In this document: one piece after another, positions 18,193-27,525 of the stretch
Layout: the number at the start of each line of letters is the position of its first letter
Position numbering within the stretch: the first letter of the stretch is position 1
From: Peptococcaceae bacterium
GTDB lineage: Bacteria; Bacillota; DSM-12270; Thermacetogeniales; Thermacetogeniaceae
Direction of reading: 5' to 3'
Assembly (NCBI GenBank): GCA_023249405.1
Contig: JAHFCR010000014.1
Span: 4,586-50,272 of the forward strand
Length of the DNA stretch: 45,687 nt
The notes under the pieces: model-generated
Databases searched by the model: none
Seen by the model: the letters and a program-made list of their open reading frames with translations, nothing else
What the model was told of the DNA's origin: nothing
Program-made: the position numbers and the translations under genes

Positions 18193-19350
18193 ATGGCAAC
18201 AGCAATCAGGAACATTGGTGTGATCGTGAGTGGAGATGTCGAACATCCAGTGCTGGAAGGCGATACGATTATCGTCGACGAGGGCAAAATAGCCGCGATC
18301 GGCGGCGCCGACACTGCCAAAGGATACCAGATAGACAAGACGGTGGATGCCGGTGGCGCCACAATGATACCGGGGCTGATCGACTCCCACGTCCATCTGG
18401 TGCTTGGAGATTTCACGCCGCGCCAGAATACCTTGGGCTACCTGGAAGGAGAATTGCATGGCGGCGTGACCACCGTGATCTCGGCGGGAGAATGTCATGC
18501 TCCGGGCAGGCCGAGGGATCCAGCGGGGGTGAAAGCCCTGGCCATTTTAGCGCACAAGAGCTTCGACAATTTCCGGCCCTGTGGACTCAAGATTCATGGT
18601 GGTGCCCTGATTTTGGAAAAGGGCCTGACGGAGAAGGATTTCGATGAGTTGGCTGCCGCAGGGGTGTGGCTGGTCGGCGAGATTGGCCTGGGCACTGTGA
18701 ATACTCCGGCGGATGCCGCTCCTATGGTGCGCTGGGCCAAGCAGCGGGGGATGAAAGTGGCCATGCATACGGGTGGCACCTCGATCCCCGGCAGCTCCAC
18801 GGTCACGGCGGAAATGGTAATGAAGACTGATCCCACGGTGGTATCCCACCTCAACGGAGGGCCCACTGCAGTATCTCTGGCGGAAGTCGACAAGTTGATT
18901 GACAACTCGGACCTGGTGCTGGAGATAGTTCAGTGCGGCAATCCCCGCGTCGCGGATTATGCCGTCCGCAAAGTGGCGCAAAATGGCCAGTTGGGCCGGA
19001 TTATCCTGGGCAATGACATGCCTTCGGGAACCGGTATTATCCCATTGGGCATTCTGAGAACGTTGGTACAGTTATCGTCCGTATCAGGAATTCCTGGGGC
19101 GAAAGCGATTGCCATGGCCAGCGGTAATACCGCTAGAGTGTTTGGCCTGAACACCTCCATGATAGCGGAGGGCCGGGATGCCGATCTGGCGGTGATCGAC
19201 GCCCCGATGGGGTCGGTGGGGCAGAATGCGCTGGAAGCGATCGAGGCTGGCGACCTGCCGGCGGTGGCCATGGTGATGACGGATGGTGTGGTCAGAATCA
19301 CCAAGAGTAGAAATACACCGCCCCCGACCAGAAAGATTAGGATATCTTGA
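18193..19350 (+). CDS. ena: Enamidase (6-oxo-1,4,5,6-tetrahydronicotinate hydrolase)
   Basis: A 385-residue amidohydrolase-superfamily enzyme. It matches enamidase of the Eubacterium barkeri nicotinate pathway, which opens 6-oxo-tetrahydronicotinate to 2-formylglutarate and ammonia. Metal and active-site motifs are in order: DSHVH (His66, His68), VGEIGLG (Glu163), AMHTGG (His192), SHLNGG (His219) and GNDMPSG (Asp275). The N-terminal small beta domain (VLEGDTIIVDEGKIAAIGG) and the C-terminal strand return (EGRDADLAVIDAPMG) are complete. The ATG is preceded by AAAGGGAGTGAC. It is the first gene after the sigma-54 promoter. The specific call rests on both sequence and the downstream pathway genes; another cyclic enamide substrate is possible. 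Confidence 0.85.
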   Translation: MATAIRNIGVIVSGDVEHPVLEGDTIIVDEGKIAAIGGADTAKGYQIDKTVDAGGATMIPGLIDSHVHLVLGDFTPRQNTLGYLEGELHGGVTTVISAGECHAPGRPRDPAGVKALAILAHKSFDNFRPCGLKIHGGALILEKGLTEKDFDELAAAGVWLVGEIGLGTVNTPADAAPMVRWAKQRGMKVAMHTGGTSIPGSSTVTAEMVMKTDPTVVSHLNGGPTAVSLAEVDKLIDNSDLVLEIVQCGNPRVADYAVRKVAQNGQLGRIILGNDMPSGTGIIPLGILRTLVQLSSVSGIPGAKAIAMASGNTARVFGLNTSMIAEGRDADLAVIDAPMGSVGQNALEAIEAGDLPAVAMVMTDGVVRITKSRNTPPPTRKIRIS

Positions 19351-19397
19351 CCAGGCATGCCGGATGGTGACGCCGATGATGAGCGTAGATAAGAGCT

Positions 19398-19860
19398 ATG
19401 CAGGGGATTCGGAGCCTGTGCCAGGGATTGCCCATTGGGAGCTTCACCAAGGGTATTGCTACGGCGGCGGTGGTATTGGGGAGCAACTGCCGAAACGCCG
19501 ACGTCTGCGCCACCCTAGTCGGCAATCACACCTTCAGCCCCGATCCGGGTATCAGGCAGATACTGGCTGAAGAGATCGACCCCGCCGCCGATATCCGGGG
19601 GCACCTGATAACGGCTGCAATCGGGCAACTGGCGCCGGCCAACGGAGTGGCCGAGGCGAGGTTGCCGCTCGGACGGGGGGCTGATCCTGGGTGCGATCGT
19701 CTTTGTAGGAGCGCTCACGAAAGCGGTGCCTGATGACCTCGGGATGCAGGTTCAATCTGTCGCAAGAGGTGTGACGGAATGGAATGACCTTGAAGAGGCT
19801 TGTCGGAAACACATAAAAAAATCACGAGAGGAACGTTATAATGGCACAGTCAAAACCTGA
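19398..19860 (+). pseudogene. Unrecognised ORF apparently broken by a frameshift in a G run
   Basis: One frame from ATG 19398 reads GSFTKGIATAAVVLGSNCRN and continues to LPLGRG near 19676. There, at a run of six G (19675-19680), good coding character switches by one base to the frame LILGAIVFVGALTKAVPDDL, ending EERYNGTVKT at 19858-19860. Removing one G would fuse the two into a protein of about 150 residues. The second part overlaps the start of the next gene, as coupled genes in this operon do. Whether it is a true mutation or a sequencing error is unknown. I do not recognise the family. It fills the 490-base gap between enamidase and the DUF1185 gene. Confidence 0.5.
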
Positions 19861-20434
19861 AATTCGCAAAGTCTACACCATGGTCGAGGAAATACGCGCC
19901 GATGGCGTCCGGGTGTTGGATCGGCCACATCACAAAGCGGCTGCCGCCGCAGTGTTTAAGAATCCGTATGCCGGTGTCTACCAGGAGGATCTCAGCCTGC
20001 TCTACACCTGGAGCGAAGAGTTGGGTGAAATGCTGACGAAACGGGCGGTGGCTGCGCTGGGCATCGAACCGAAGCAGGTGGAAAGTTACGGTAAAGCCGT
20101 TATCGTCGGCGAGAAGGGCGAATTGGAACACTGCGCCGCTCTGATGCATCCGTCTTTAGGAAAGCTGATGCGGGACAACGTCGGCGGCGGCAAGGCGATC
20201 ATCCCCTCAGCCAAAAAGCTGGGCTACCCCGGTGCCGCCATTGACGTGCCGCTGCATTTCAAGAACGCCGCCTTTGTACGCTCCCACTTCGATGCCATGG
20301 AGGTTCGTCTGCCGGATGCGCCCAGGGCCGATGAACTGGTATTGATCGTGGCCGTGACTGATTCCGGACGGCCGTTCGCCAGAGTTGGCGGCCTGAAAGT
20401 TGAAGAGGTCAAGGGAGAGGACGGGCTGCACTAG
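19841..20434 (+). CDS. DUF1185 ('amino acid synthesis') family protein
   Basis: A 197-residue protein of the DUF1185/AA_synth family, recognised from NPYAGVYQEDLSLLYTWSEELGE, the ESYGKAVIVGEKGELEHCAALMHP segment, GGGKAIIPSAKKLGYPGAAIDVPL and VRSHFDAMEVRLPDAPRADE. The family has no firmly established reaction to my knowledge; members often lie with genes for ring-opening or amide hydrolysis. GAGAGGAACG precedes the ATG. Here it sits between enamidase and 2-(hydroxymethyl)glutarate dehydrogenase, so a role at the 2-formylglutarate stage (hydrolysis assistance, tautomerisation or ammonia-related chemistry) is a reasonable but untested inference. Confidence 0.8.
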   Translation: MAQSKPEIRKVYTMVEEIRADGVRVLDRPHHKAAAAAVFKNPYAGVYQEDLSLLYTWSEELGEMLTKRAVAALGIEPKQVESYGKAVIVGEKGELEHCAALMHPSLGKLMRDNVGGGKAIIPSAKKLGYPGAAIDVPLHFKNAAFVRSHFDAMEVRLPDAPRADELVLIVAVTDSGRPFARVGGLKVEEVKGEDGLH

Positions 20435-20469
20435 GAGCAGCGGCGGTCGTGATGCAGGAGGGATCTGGA

Positions 20470-21357
20470 ATGCAGGTTGGTTTGATTGGAATCGGCGCCA
20501 TGGGCGGGCCGATGGCGGTGAATCTCTGCCAGGCCGGCTTCGACCTCGCGGTCTATGATGTCAATGAAGAGGCGGTGCGACGGCTGACGGCGCAGGGAGC
20601 GACGGCAGCGGCGACTCCCAAGGAACTGGCCAAGGTATCCGAAGTAGTGATCACCATGCTGCCCAATTTCCAGATCGTATCGTCGGTCATGGAGGGAACA
20701 GATGGAGTGCTGTCGGGAATTAGGGATGGGTCGCTCGTGATCGACATGAGCACGGTGGCCCCCTACCAAGCCCGGGCTATGGCTGCGCAAGCTGCACAGC
20801 GGGGGGCGGCCTATCTGGATGCCCCCGTGAGCGGTGGTGTGGCCGGAGCGAAGCAGGGCACGCTGACCATCATGGTCGGAGGCTCTGACGAGACGGTCGA
20901 TCGGGCGATGCCCATCTTTGGAGTTTTGGGCAGGAAAGTTTACCGGGTAGGGGATGTGGGATCCGGGGCGGCGATCAAGCTGGTCAACAACCTGCTGCTG
21001 GGAGTGAACACTGCGGCCGTCGCTGAAGCCCTGGTACTGGGTGTGAAAGCCGGATTGAACCCCAGGGTGCTGCTGGATGTCATCCGTTCGAGTTCAGGCG
21101 ACAGCTACGCCCTGAAGGCCAAGGCGGACGTCTTCATTTTAGAGGGTAAGTTTGAGCCGGGGTTTGCCATCGACTTGCAGTACAAGGATCTGGAACTGGC
21201 GGCCCAGACAGGCAAGGAACTGGGAGTGCCCCTGTTCATGACCGGTCTGGCGCAACAGTTGTTCGAACAGGCGCGAGCGGCGGGTCTGGGCTCCAAGGAT
21301 ATCTCGGCGGTGATCAAGCCGTTGGAAAAGCTGATCGGTGTTGAGGTCAGGGGCTAA
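20470..21357 (+). CDS. hgd: 2-(hydroxymethyl)glutarate dehydrogenase
   Basis: A 295-residue beta-hydroxyacid dehydrogenase. The N-terminal Rossmann motif GLIGIGAMGGPMA binds NAD(P)H; the substrate motif DAPVSGGVAGAKQGTLTIMVGG is complete, and the catalytic lysine is Lys170 in GAAIKLVNNLLLG. The family includes 3-hydroxyisobutyrate dehydrogenase, glyoxylate/tartronate semialdehyde reductases and the nicotinate-pathway enzyme Hgd, which reduces 2-formylglutarate to 2-(hydroxymethyl)glutarate. Context favours Hgd. The ATG at 20470 follows GGAGGGATCT; an in-frame GTG at 20449 is less likely. It lies 35 bases after the DUF1185 gene and 12 before hmd. Confidence 0.83.
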   Translation: MQVGLIGIGAMGGPMAVNLCQAGFDLAVYDVNEEAVRRLTAQGATAAATPKELAKVSEVVITMLPNFQIVSSVMEGTDGVLSGIRDGSLVIDMSTVAPYQARAMAAQAAQRGAAYLDAPVSGGVAGAKQGTLTIMVGGSDETVDRAMPIFGVLGRKVYRVGDVGSGAAIKLVNNLLLGVNTAAVAEALVLGVKAGLNPRVLLDVIRSSSGDSYALKAKADVFILEGKFEPGFAIDLQYKDLELAAQTGKELGVPLFMTGLAQQLFEQARAAGLGSKDISAVIKPLEKLIGVEVRG

Positions 21358-21369
21358 CTAGCGATAGGG

Positions 21370-22806
21370 GTGATGGTGGTGGACGGAGCAATGCAACTGG
21401 CGATCTCCAAAGGATTCGACCCTCGGGCGCTGACACTGGGGGAAACATTGGAACTGGCCGCGGAACTGAAACTCCCGGTCAGCGATGTGGTGATCGCCGA
21501 GGCCGGGAACAGGGACGGGCTAACTCCGTCAGAGGTGCTGGATGCGGTGGAGAAAGCCTTCGAACATAACTTGCAGGCGCTGGAAACCGGCCTCACCACA
21601 GGCAGCAGCTTCCTGTTCGGGACCGTGGCCCAGGAACTGGCAGAGCACGATTTCGGAAAGAAGCTCTTCGAAGACGATTTTATCAACCGGGCGCTGGTCT
21701 ACACGCTGGCGGCACAGATCGGAAATCACACCGTGGGGCTCAATCCCTGCGCCGGGACCGGTGATGCCTGTCCCTACACGGGATTGCTCAGGGCGATCAT
21801 GGAAACTGAGGATCGGGAGCAGGCGTTGCGGGCAGCGGCAGTGATGCTGAAGGTGGGCACCATGTTCCAGGCCGGCAAAACCACCACGGGTTGCAACATG
21901 GAGGGGCTGGGAGCCGGGGCGGCGGCTGTGGCTGCTGCCTTGGTGGAGCTTGGAGGCGGCAGCCCGGCAACGCTGGGTAGGGCGGTTGTGCTGGCTCTGT
22001 CACCTACTATTGCCGTGCCCTGCACGCCGCGGGTGATGGTGGCGGGATTGTGCGCCACTCATATCGGCGTCGCCATTCTGGACGGCGCTCTGGCAGCCAG
22101 GCTGGCCCTTCTGACCAATATTCCGGTGATGGTGCCGGTGGATGTGATGATTGCCATGGCCGGGGCGGTGCATCCGATTTCGGCGGACTCTGTGGTTCCG
22201 GTGGTGATCGAATATCTGCAGCCCTTTTTTAAGGTCAACCCCCAGGTAGAAGCATATACCGATTCCCAGGCTAAAAGCCAGGAGGCGGCGGCAACTATCC
22301 GGAGCACGACCAAGGCGCGGGACGAAGCCCGGTGTCTGGCTCGTACCGCCAACCCCATCACTGCCCCCTTTGGGGAGGTCGTGGTTGGCGGCAGTAGCCA
22401 GGCCGTAGGGTCGCCGGCCAATGCCGCCCGGATTGCCCACGAGCTTGCCCGGGGCCGCATTACCAGGGTGATTGTGGAATTGGCACCCGAACTCTTTGTG
22501 CGCCGCGGCATCAATGTGCCGTCCATTCTGATGGCTGCCGTGTATGGGGCGCATACCGGAGACAGCGCTATGTATGGACAAGTGATGGACCGGCTGCAGA
22601 GCCGGGAAGTGGCGATAGAAGTGGTGAAGGCGGCGCTGCCCCATTTGCAGAGGATTACCATCGAAGCAACAGAAGGCGGTTCCATGGTGGACGCTTTCAA
22701 CCAGGGTGGTGGGCGCCTGATCATCAGGGATGCCAGGCCGAGCCGCGCCGAGGCGCTGGCTGCTGCCAAGCGGTTGAACATCGTGGTCGTCAGTGAGAAA
22801 GAATGA
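21370..22806 (+). CDS. hmd: 2-(hydroxymethyl)glutarate dehydratase, [4Fe-4S] serine dehydratase-like
   Basis: A 478-residue protein related to iron-sulfur L-serine dehydratases. Residues about 10-300 form the alpha-type catalytic domain with NPCAGTGDACPYTG (Cys127, Cys134), TTTGCNMEGLGAG (Cys175) and CTPRVMVAGLCATH (Cys218, Cys228), supplying ligands for an oxygen-sensitive cluster. The C-terminal part (about 330-478) resembles a separate small domain with GSPANAARIAHELARGRITRV. In E. barkeri, Hmd dehydrates 2-(hydroxymethyl)glutarate to 2-methyleneglutarate and is of this type. The start is uncertain among GTG 21370, ATG 21373 and ATG 21391. A 36-codon frame with coding character (AAGAQIVVAGTVVVVTGTIG) overlaps its 3' end in the +1 frame. 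Confidence 0.82.
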   Translation: MMVVDGAMQLAISKGFDPRALTLGETLELAAELKLPVSDVVIAEAGNRDGLTPSEVLDAVEKAFEHNLQALETGLTTGSSFLFGTVAQELAEHDFGKKLFEDDFINRALVYTLAAQIGNHTVGLNPCAGTGDACPYTGLLRAIMETEDREQALRAAAVMLKVGTMFQAGKTTTGCNMEGLGAGAAAVAAALVELGGGSPATLGRAVVLALSPTIAVPCTPRVMVAGLCATHIGVAILDGALAARLALLTNIPVMVPVDVMIAMAGAVHPISADSVVPVVIEYLQPFFKVNPQVEAYTDSQAKSQEAAATIRSTTKARDEARCLARTANPITAPFGEVVVGGSSQAVGSPANAARIAHELARGRITRVIVELAPELFVRRGINVPSILMAAVYGAHTGDSAMYGQVMDRLQSREVAIEVVKAALPHLQRITIEATEGGSMVDAFNQGGGRLIIRDARPSRAEALAAAKRLNIVVVSEKE

Positions 22807-22903
22807 CCGATCATCCAGGGCCGCCGGGGCGCAGATTGTTGTCGCCGGGACGGTAGTGGTAGTGACGGGAACTATCGGTACGGTCTTCGAAACGCTGGCT
22901 TGA
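22793..22903 (+). CDS. Short overlapping ORF after hmd, uncertain
   Basis: A 36-codon frame from GTG 22793 to TGA 22903 overlaps the last codons of hmd in the +1 frame and reads RAAGAQIVVAGTVVVVTGTI near its middle. It could be a tiny gene, a frameshifted C-terminal extension of hmd, or chance in GC-rich DNA. No Shine-Dalgarno is evident. It fills the space before the mutase. Confidence 0.2.
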   Translation: MRKNDRSSRAAGAQIVVAGTVVVVTGTIGTVFETLA

Positions 22904-22918
22904 GGTGGGTGATCGACA

Positions 22919-24832
22919 ATGCCAGGGCAGACCTCGGAATCGGAAAGTGAGGGAAACACAGTGCAGGAAAAGACGAAGCAGATGATCAGGGATGATTATG
23001 ATTACGTCCGTGCTTATGCCAGGGTGTTCAGAGTGGAGATGCCGCTGGTTGCCAATGATGAATCGATAACGGGCTTACCAGGGCCGTACCCCAGACAGGT
23101 GGCCGGCGTGGTCCGGGATGGCCACCGGATTGCAGCGCTGGGGCGCAGGGCGCGGGAGACCGGAATGCCGGTGTTGAATCCCATCCTGGGGAGAAACACT
23201 GCGCCCGAAACCTACGAGCAGAGCCAGGATATGTACAAGGTAGCCGCAGACCTGGGAATTACCATCTTTCATTTCGTGCACTCCGAGGCGACCCGCCATA
23301 TCGATCCCTTGGACGGCGAGGAACTGATTGAACAGTCCAGGGGCAAGGGGGGAATTACTCCCGGCGGGGAGCGGGAGTTTGTAGCTATGGGCGGTGGGTC
23401 AGTGCACCCGGTGCGGATCAACGCCACCGGCGATACTCCGTACCTGTCGATTATCAATGCCCTGATCGCCGGATTCGACGGTACGGATATCGGGCCGGTG
23501 ATCCATGCCCATTTTGGAGGCCGGGGCATCAAGGATTACCGCACCAAGATCGTCAACGGATTCAAGGCGCTGCAGATCTGCGCCGAAAACAATATTTTTG
23601 TCCAGGTGGAGTCTCACAAGCATCTCAACAATATCGGGGGTACCGACGGGATGGCCCTTGCCATGTGCCTGCTGGCGGAGGGTTTGGCCGTGCTGGCCGG
23701 CCTGCCCAGGGAATTGAGCGCCCTGCAGATGAATGTGGCCGGTATCAATTTGCTGGCCGATCTGGCCGTTATGAGGGCCTTCAGGCAATGTATGTGGAGT
23801 GAACATTTGATCGTTGTTCCCGAAACATTTCAACAGCCCCCAACCGATCTGGTGGCAGAGCAGGGCCATTTTGCCAGGATGGCTCTCAGCGCCAGGCTGG
23901 GAGGGGCAAATTTCTACCGTCCTAAGGCTGCCGAGGCGATAGGTATTCCGACGGGGTATTCCATGGGCCGGGCAATCTGGGCCAGCCAGAACATCTTTGA
24001 AAATGTGGCTTTCATCGACATCCAGGATCCGGCCATCAGCAGGCGCCGGAACGAGATTATCACTGAAGCCATGGCGGTGCTGCGGGTAGCGCTGAGTTTG
24101 AACCGGGAGCTTGATCCGGCGGAGATCAACCCTGCTTTCTGGGGCCGTTACGAAGTCGAGCAATTGGTGGCGGCAATCGTAGATGCTGGCAAGTCGGGAG
24201 TGCTGGACTGTCCTCAAGCGGCGGGCTGGGACCTGAAGAGAGGCGTGCGGACCAACCGCGATCCGGATGGAATCCGCCGCTACGTGCCAGGGTTTGGACC
24301 TGTTAAAATCCCTCTGGAAAAATTGGCCTTCACGAGTGAGCCGGTTACGGTTAGCCGGCCGCAACAGATCACCAGACCGGGGAAGATTCTCCTGGCGACG
24401 GTGGGAGCGGATGCTCACGTGCTGGGCATCAACCAGATTAAAGAGGCGTTCGAAAAAGCGGGCCATGAAGTCATCTTTTTAAGGGGGATGAACCTGCCGG
24501 AGACAGTGGCCGAGGTGGCGGCCGAGGCTGGAGTCGATGTGGTGGGTGTGAGCAATCTACTGGGTTTGGGGATCGAGCTGTTTCCCAGAGTCAGGCAGCG
24601 TCTATCAGAGTTGGGACTGGCAGAGACAATCATCGTCATTGCTGGCGGCAGAATTGCCGAGAAGGAAGAAGACATGGATTCCTACCGGTATAAAATTCTG
24701 GATCAAGGACCCGGCTTTTTAAATGTCGACGGCTTCTTCGGGCCGGGAACGGAACCTGATGAGGCAGTGGCTTGGGTGGAGCAAAAACTTCAACAGCGGG
24801 GGATGAATAAGGTTGAGCCAGCAAAAAATTAA
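22919..24832 (+). CDS. mgm: 2-methyleneglutarate mutase, adenosylcobalamin-dependent
   Basis: A 637-residue B12-dependent carbon-skeleton mutase. The C-terminal cobalamin-binding domain starts near 485 ([16 protein letters not shown]) and carries the base-off/His-on motif DxHxxG as Asp498, His500, Gly503, followed by GVSNLLGLG and VIAGGRI. The large N-terminal part is a TIM barrel with [13 protein letters not shown] and [18 protein letters not shown]. It converts 2-methyleneglutarate to 3-methylitaconate, a radical rearrangement known from the nicotinate pathway. ATG 22919 has GAGGTGG upstream; GTG 22961 after GAGGGAA is an alternative start that would remove 14 residues. The gene overlaps mii by 20 bases. 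The surrounding genes make methyleneglutarate much more likely than glutamate as substrate. Confidence 0.87.
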   Translation: MPGQTSESESEGNTVQEKTKQMIRDDYDYVRAYARVFRVEMPLVANDESITGLPGPYPRQVAGVVRDGHRIAALGRRARETGMPVLNPILGRNTAPETYEQSQDMYKVAADLGITIFHFVHSEATRHIDPLDGEELIEQSRGKGGITPGGEREFVAMGGGSVHPVRINATGDTPYLSIINALIAGFDGTDIGPVIHAHFGGRGIKDYRTKIVNGFKALQICAENNIFVQVESHKHLNNIGGTDGMALAMCLLAEGLAVLAGLPRELSALQMNVAGINLLADLAVMRAFRQCMWSEHLIVVPETFQQPPTDLVAEQGHFARMALSARLGGANFYRPKAAEAIGIPTGYSMGRAIWASQNIFENVAFIDIQDPAISRRRNEIITEAMAVLRVALSLNRELDPAEINPAFWGRYEVEQLVAAIVDAGKSGVLDCPQAAGWDLKRGVRTNRDPDGIRRYVPGFGPVKIPLEKLAFTSEPVTVSRPQQITRPGKILLATVGADAHVLGINQIKEAFEKAGHEVIFLRGMNLPETVAEVAAEAGVDVVGVSNLLGLGIELFPRVRQRLSELGLAETIIVIAGGRIAEKEEDMDSYRYKILDQGPGFLNVDGFFGPGTEPDEAVAWVEQKLQQRGMNKVEPAKN

Positions 24833-25952
24833 CTGCTGTATCATGAGAGGCGGTACCAGCAAGGGGATATTTTTTCACGAGCATGATCTTCCAGCCGATC
24901 AGGCGGCTAGAGATCGGCTGGCGCTCAAGGTGTTCGGAAGTCCGGACGTGAGGCAGATCGACGGCCTGGGCGGCGCGGATCCTCTGACCAGCAAGATGGC
25001 GATTATAGCCAAGTCGAAGCGTCCGGATGCCGATGTGGATTACACCTTCGGACAGGTCAGCATTGAGCGGCCACTGGTTGATTACTCGGGGAACTGCGGT
25101 AACATCTCTTCGGCAGTGGGGCCCTTTGCCATCGCCGAGGGTCTGGTGCCGGCGGTGGAGCCGATCACCAGGGTTCGTATTTACAATAAGAACACCGGCA
25201 AGATCCTGATTGCCGAAGTACCTGTATCTGGAGGCAACGTGCAGGTTGAGGGGTCGTACGAGATTGACGGGACGCCCGGAACCGGTGCCAAAATACTCAT
25301 GGACTTCGCCGGCACGGTCGGGTCTGCCACCGGCGAGATGCTGCCTACAGGCAGGCCGAAGGATCTGCTGCAGGTCGAGGGCGTGGGAGCGCTGGAGGCA
25401 TCAATCGTGGATGTAGCCAATCCGGTCGTCTTTGTAAGGGCAAAGGATCTGGGACTGACCGGTATCGAGACCCCGGCGGATATTGACAGCAATGCAGATT
25501 TGCTGGCAACTCTCGAGCGCATCCGGTCTCTGACTGCGGTGATGATCGGCATGGCCACATCCCCGGAGGAGGCAACATCCAAGTGCCCGGCCTTCCCGAT
25601 GGTCGCCTTCGTGAGCGCGCCGCGTGATTATCGGGCTTTTTCCAGCGGGCGCATGGTGCTCCAGCAGGATGTCGACTTGGTATCCAGGCTGATGTACATG
25701 CAGGTGATGCACAAAACATACGCCGGAACGGGAACTACGTGCACCGGGGCGGCTGCCAGAATTCCCGGCACTATCGTCAACGAAGTATGCGCCGGTGACG
25801 GTCCAGTGGTCCGGATCGGGCATCCCTCGGGAGTGATTGAGATTGAGGTGGGCATCGCTTGCCAGAATGGGATGGTCGTGCTTCAGCGTGCGGCTTTTGG
25901 ACGGACGGCCAGGCGCATCATGGATGGCCGTGTTTATGTGACATCCGACTGA
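24813..25952 (+). CDS. mii: 3-methylitaconate delta-isomerase, PrpF family
   Basis: A 379-residue PrpF-family protein with the diaminopimelate-epimerase-like double hot-dog fold. The N-terminal [20 protein letters not shown] is the family hallmark, and [17 protein letters not shown] carries the likely catalytic Cys95. Mii shifts the double bond of 3-methylitaconate to give 2,3-dimethylmaleate. The TTG start at 24813 is supported by a purine-rich GGGGGATGAATAAGG upstream and lies inside the end of mgm. Position directly after the mutase supports the methylitaconate substrate rather than the methylaconitate of the 2-methylcitrate cycle; no prp genes are nearby. Confidence 0.87.
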   Translation: MSQQKINCCIMRGGTSKGIFFHEHDLPADQAARDRLALKVFGSPDVRQIDGLGGADPLTSKMAIIAKSKRPDADVDYTFGQVSIERPLVDYSGNCGNISSAVGPFAIAEGLVPAVEPITRVRIYNKNTGKILIAEVPVSGGNVQVEGSYEIDGTPGTGAKILMDFAGTVGSATGEMLPTGRPKDLLQVEGVGALEASIVDVANPVVFVRAKDLGLTGIETPADIDSNADLLATLERIRSLTAVMIGMATSPEEATSKCPAFPMVAFVSAPRDYRAFSSGRMVLQQDVDLVSRLMYMQVMHKTYAGTGTTCTGAAARIPGTIVNEVCAGDGPVVRIGHPSGVIEIEVGIACQNGMVVLQRAAFGRTARRIMDGRVYVTSD

Positions 25953-26055
25953 GGCAAAGAGCAGGATCACAAAGCAGCGCAAGGTGTCGGTTATATTGTG
26001 GTGAGATCTCGGACAACGGCCACCTAAAGCGCGACTGAAGCAAGGAGGTTTCAGG

Positions 26056-27525
26056 ATGCAGAGCATTGTGGCGCAAGGCACTTGCCTGATGATCTACGAC
26101 CTAGGGAGCACTTTTACAAAGGTCACCGCCTTTACTTTAAAAGACGGGGATCTGGTTTTCACTGGCCGGTCACAAGCGCCGACAACGGTAGACAATATTG
26201 TGATCGGGATGCAGAATGCACACTATAATCTCCTCAATGCCTTGGATGTCAAAAGTATGCAGAGCGACGAGACATATGCTACCAGCAGTGCTGCCGGAGG
26301 GCTGCGCATGGTGGCCATGGGCTACATGCCCAGAGTTACAGCCAAGGCTGCCAAGGAGGTGGCCATGAGTGCCGGCGCTAGGGTGCTGGAGATCGTCTCC
26401 TATGAAGATGAGCCCGGGTTTAAAATTGAAGTGCTGCAGGAGATCAAACCGGATATTATCCTGCTGGCTGGCGGTACGGATGGAGGAGACCAGGATTCGA
26501 TGGTGCACAACGCTGGCGTGATCCTGGAGAGTAAGATCGATACAGCGGTCATCGTTGCCGGCAATGTGGATGCACAGGCCAGAATCGGGCAGATCCTGGA
26601 AAGCGGCAATGTCAAAGTCGTCAGAGTTCCCAACGTGATGCCTACCATTCATCAACTGAATGTCAGACCGGCCCGTCAAGCCATCCATGAGCAGTTCATC
26701 CGCCAGATTACCAGGGCCGGCGGGCTCCGCAAGATCAGCGAGACCGTCAGCAACGGGAAGGTACTGCCAACGCCAGGGGCAGTGTTGATGGGCGCCGAAC
26801 TGCTGGCGCTGGGCGTCGATGGTCTTGACGGGGTGGGAGACCTGCTGCTGGTTGATGTGGGAGGGGCGACGACGGATGTCCATTCGGTGCTGTTCTCCCT
26901 GCAAGACATTCCGGATGAGGAAAAAGGGCTGATCGTAAGCAACGAGAAGCAGGCGCTGTACCGTACCGTAGAGGGCAATCTGGGCGTCAGGATCAGCGCC
27001 GGCGGAATCTTGGACACTGCGGGGCCGGCATTGATATTGCGCCAAGTGGATCTCGCCGGATCCGATTTAGAACAACAATTGTGCAATTATGCAGCTTATC
27101 TGGAGAAGAATCCGGATCATATCAGTACCATCGATACGGAGCAATTGTTCGACGAGGGATTGACAATAACTGCTCTGCAGATTGCTCTCAAGCGCCACGT
27201 CGGGTACTTGTCCCGGGAATACGATCCGGTGGCGGGGATAGCACCGGGAACTCCCGTTGGGCGGGACTTGAGAAAAGTGTCCCGGGTTGTCGGAGTAGGA
27301 GGAGTGTTCACGCATTCAGATTATGGCAAGGCGGTCAGGATCTTGACCAGAGCGCTGGCGAACCCCGGCTGGTCGCTACTGCCAAAGCAGCCGGAACTGA
27401 TCATTGACAACGATTACCTGATGTATGCCATAGGTGTTTTAAGCCAGATGTATCCGGCAGCGAGCCTACGGTTTGCCAAGCGCTATCTCAAGCTGGAAGA
27501 TGGAGGAACAGGAAATGAATGCTAG
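26056..27525 (+). CDS. MutL/GlmL-like ASKHA protein, putative reactivase of the B12 mutase
   Basis: A 489-residue protein of the GlmL/MutL family, found beside glutamate mutase and other B12 enzymes. ATPase signatures of the actin/Hsp70 fold are visible: phosphate-1 DLGSTFTK (residues 15-22), ILLAGGTDGGD, and phosphate-2 LLLVDVGGATTDVHS. By analogy with diol dehydratase reactivases it may restore mutase carrying damaged cobalamin, but GlmL biochemistry is not firmly established. An excellent AGGAGG precedes the ATG. It begins about 100 bases after mii and its last 11 bases overlap dml, so it belongs to the pathway operon. Its natural client here would be 2-methyleneglutarate mutase. Confidence 0.82.
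   Translation: MQSIVAQGTCLMIYDLGSTFTKVTAFTLKDGDLVFTGRSQAPTTVDNIVIGMQNAHYNLLNALDVKSMQSDETYATSSAAGGLRMVAMGYMPRVTAKAAKEVAMSAGARVLEIVSYEDEPGFKIEVLQEIKPDIILLAGGTDGGDQDSMVHNAGVILESKIDTAVIVAGNVDAQARIGQILESGNVKVVRVPNVMPTIHQLNVRPARQAIHEQFIRQITRAGGLRKISETVSNGKVLPTPGAVLMGAELLALGVDGLDGVGDLLLVDVGGATTDVHSVLFSLQDIPDEEKGLIVSNEKQALYRTVEGNLGVRISAGGILDTAGPALILRQVDLAGSDLEQQLCNYAAYLEKNPDHISTIDTEQLFDEGLTITALQIALKRHVGYLSREYDPVAGIAPGTPVGRDLRKVSRVVGVGGVFTHSDYGKAVRILTRALANPGWSLLPKQPELIIDNDYLMYAIGVLSQMYPAASLRFAKRYLKLEDGGTGNEC

Noticed and set aside
19398-19860. Formaldehyde-activating enzyme or cyanuric acid/barbiturase-type amidohydrolase as the identity of the broken ORF
   Set aside because: Only loose resemblance by eye in either frame; neither family's key motifs could be found.
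22000-22959. A long minus-strand frame across the end of hmd
   Set aside because: It is rich in histidine and proline as expected of an antisense shadow, and it has no Shine-Dalgarno or family match.
23399-24466. A 355-codon open frame antisense to the B12 mutase gene
   Set aside because: The plus strand encodes conserved mutase sequence including the cobalamin motif; the antisense translation is low-complexity and unrecognisable.
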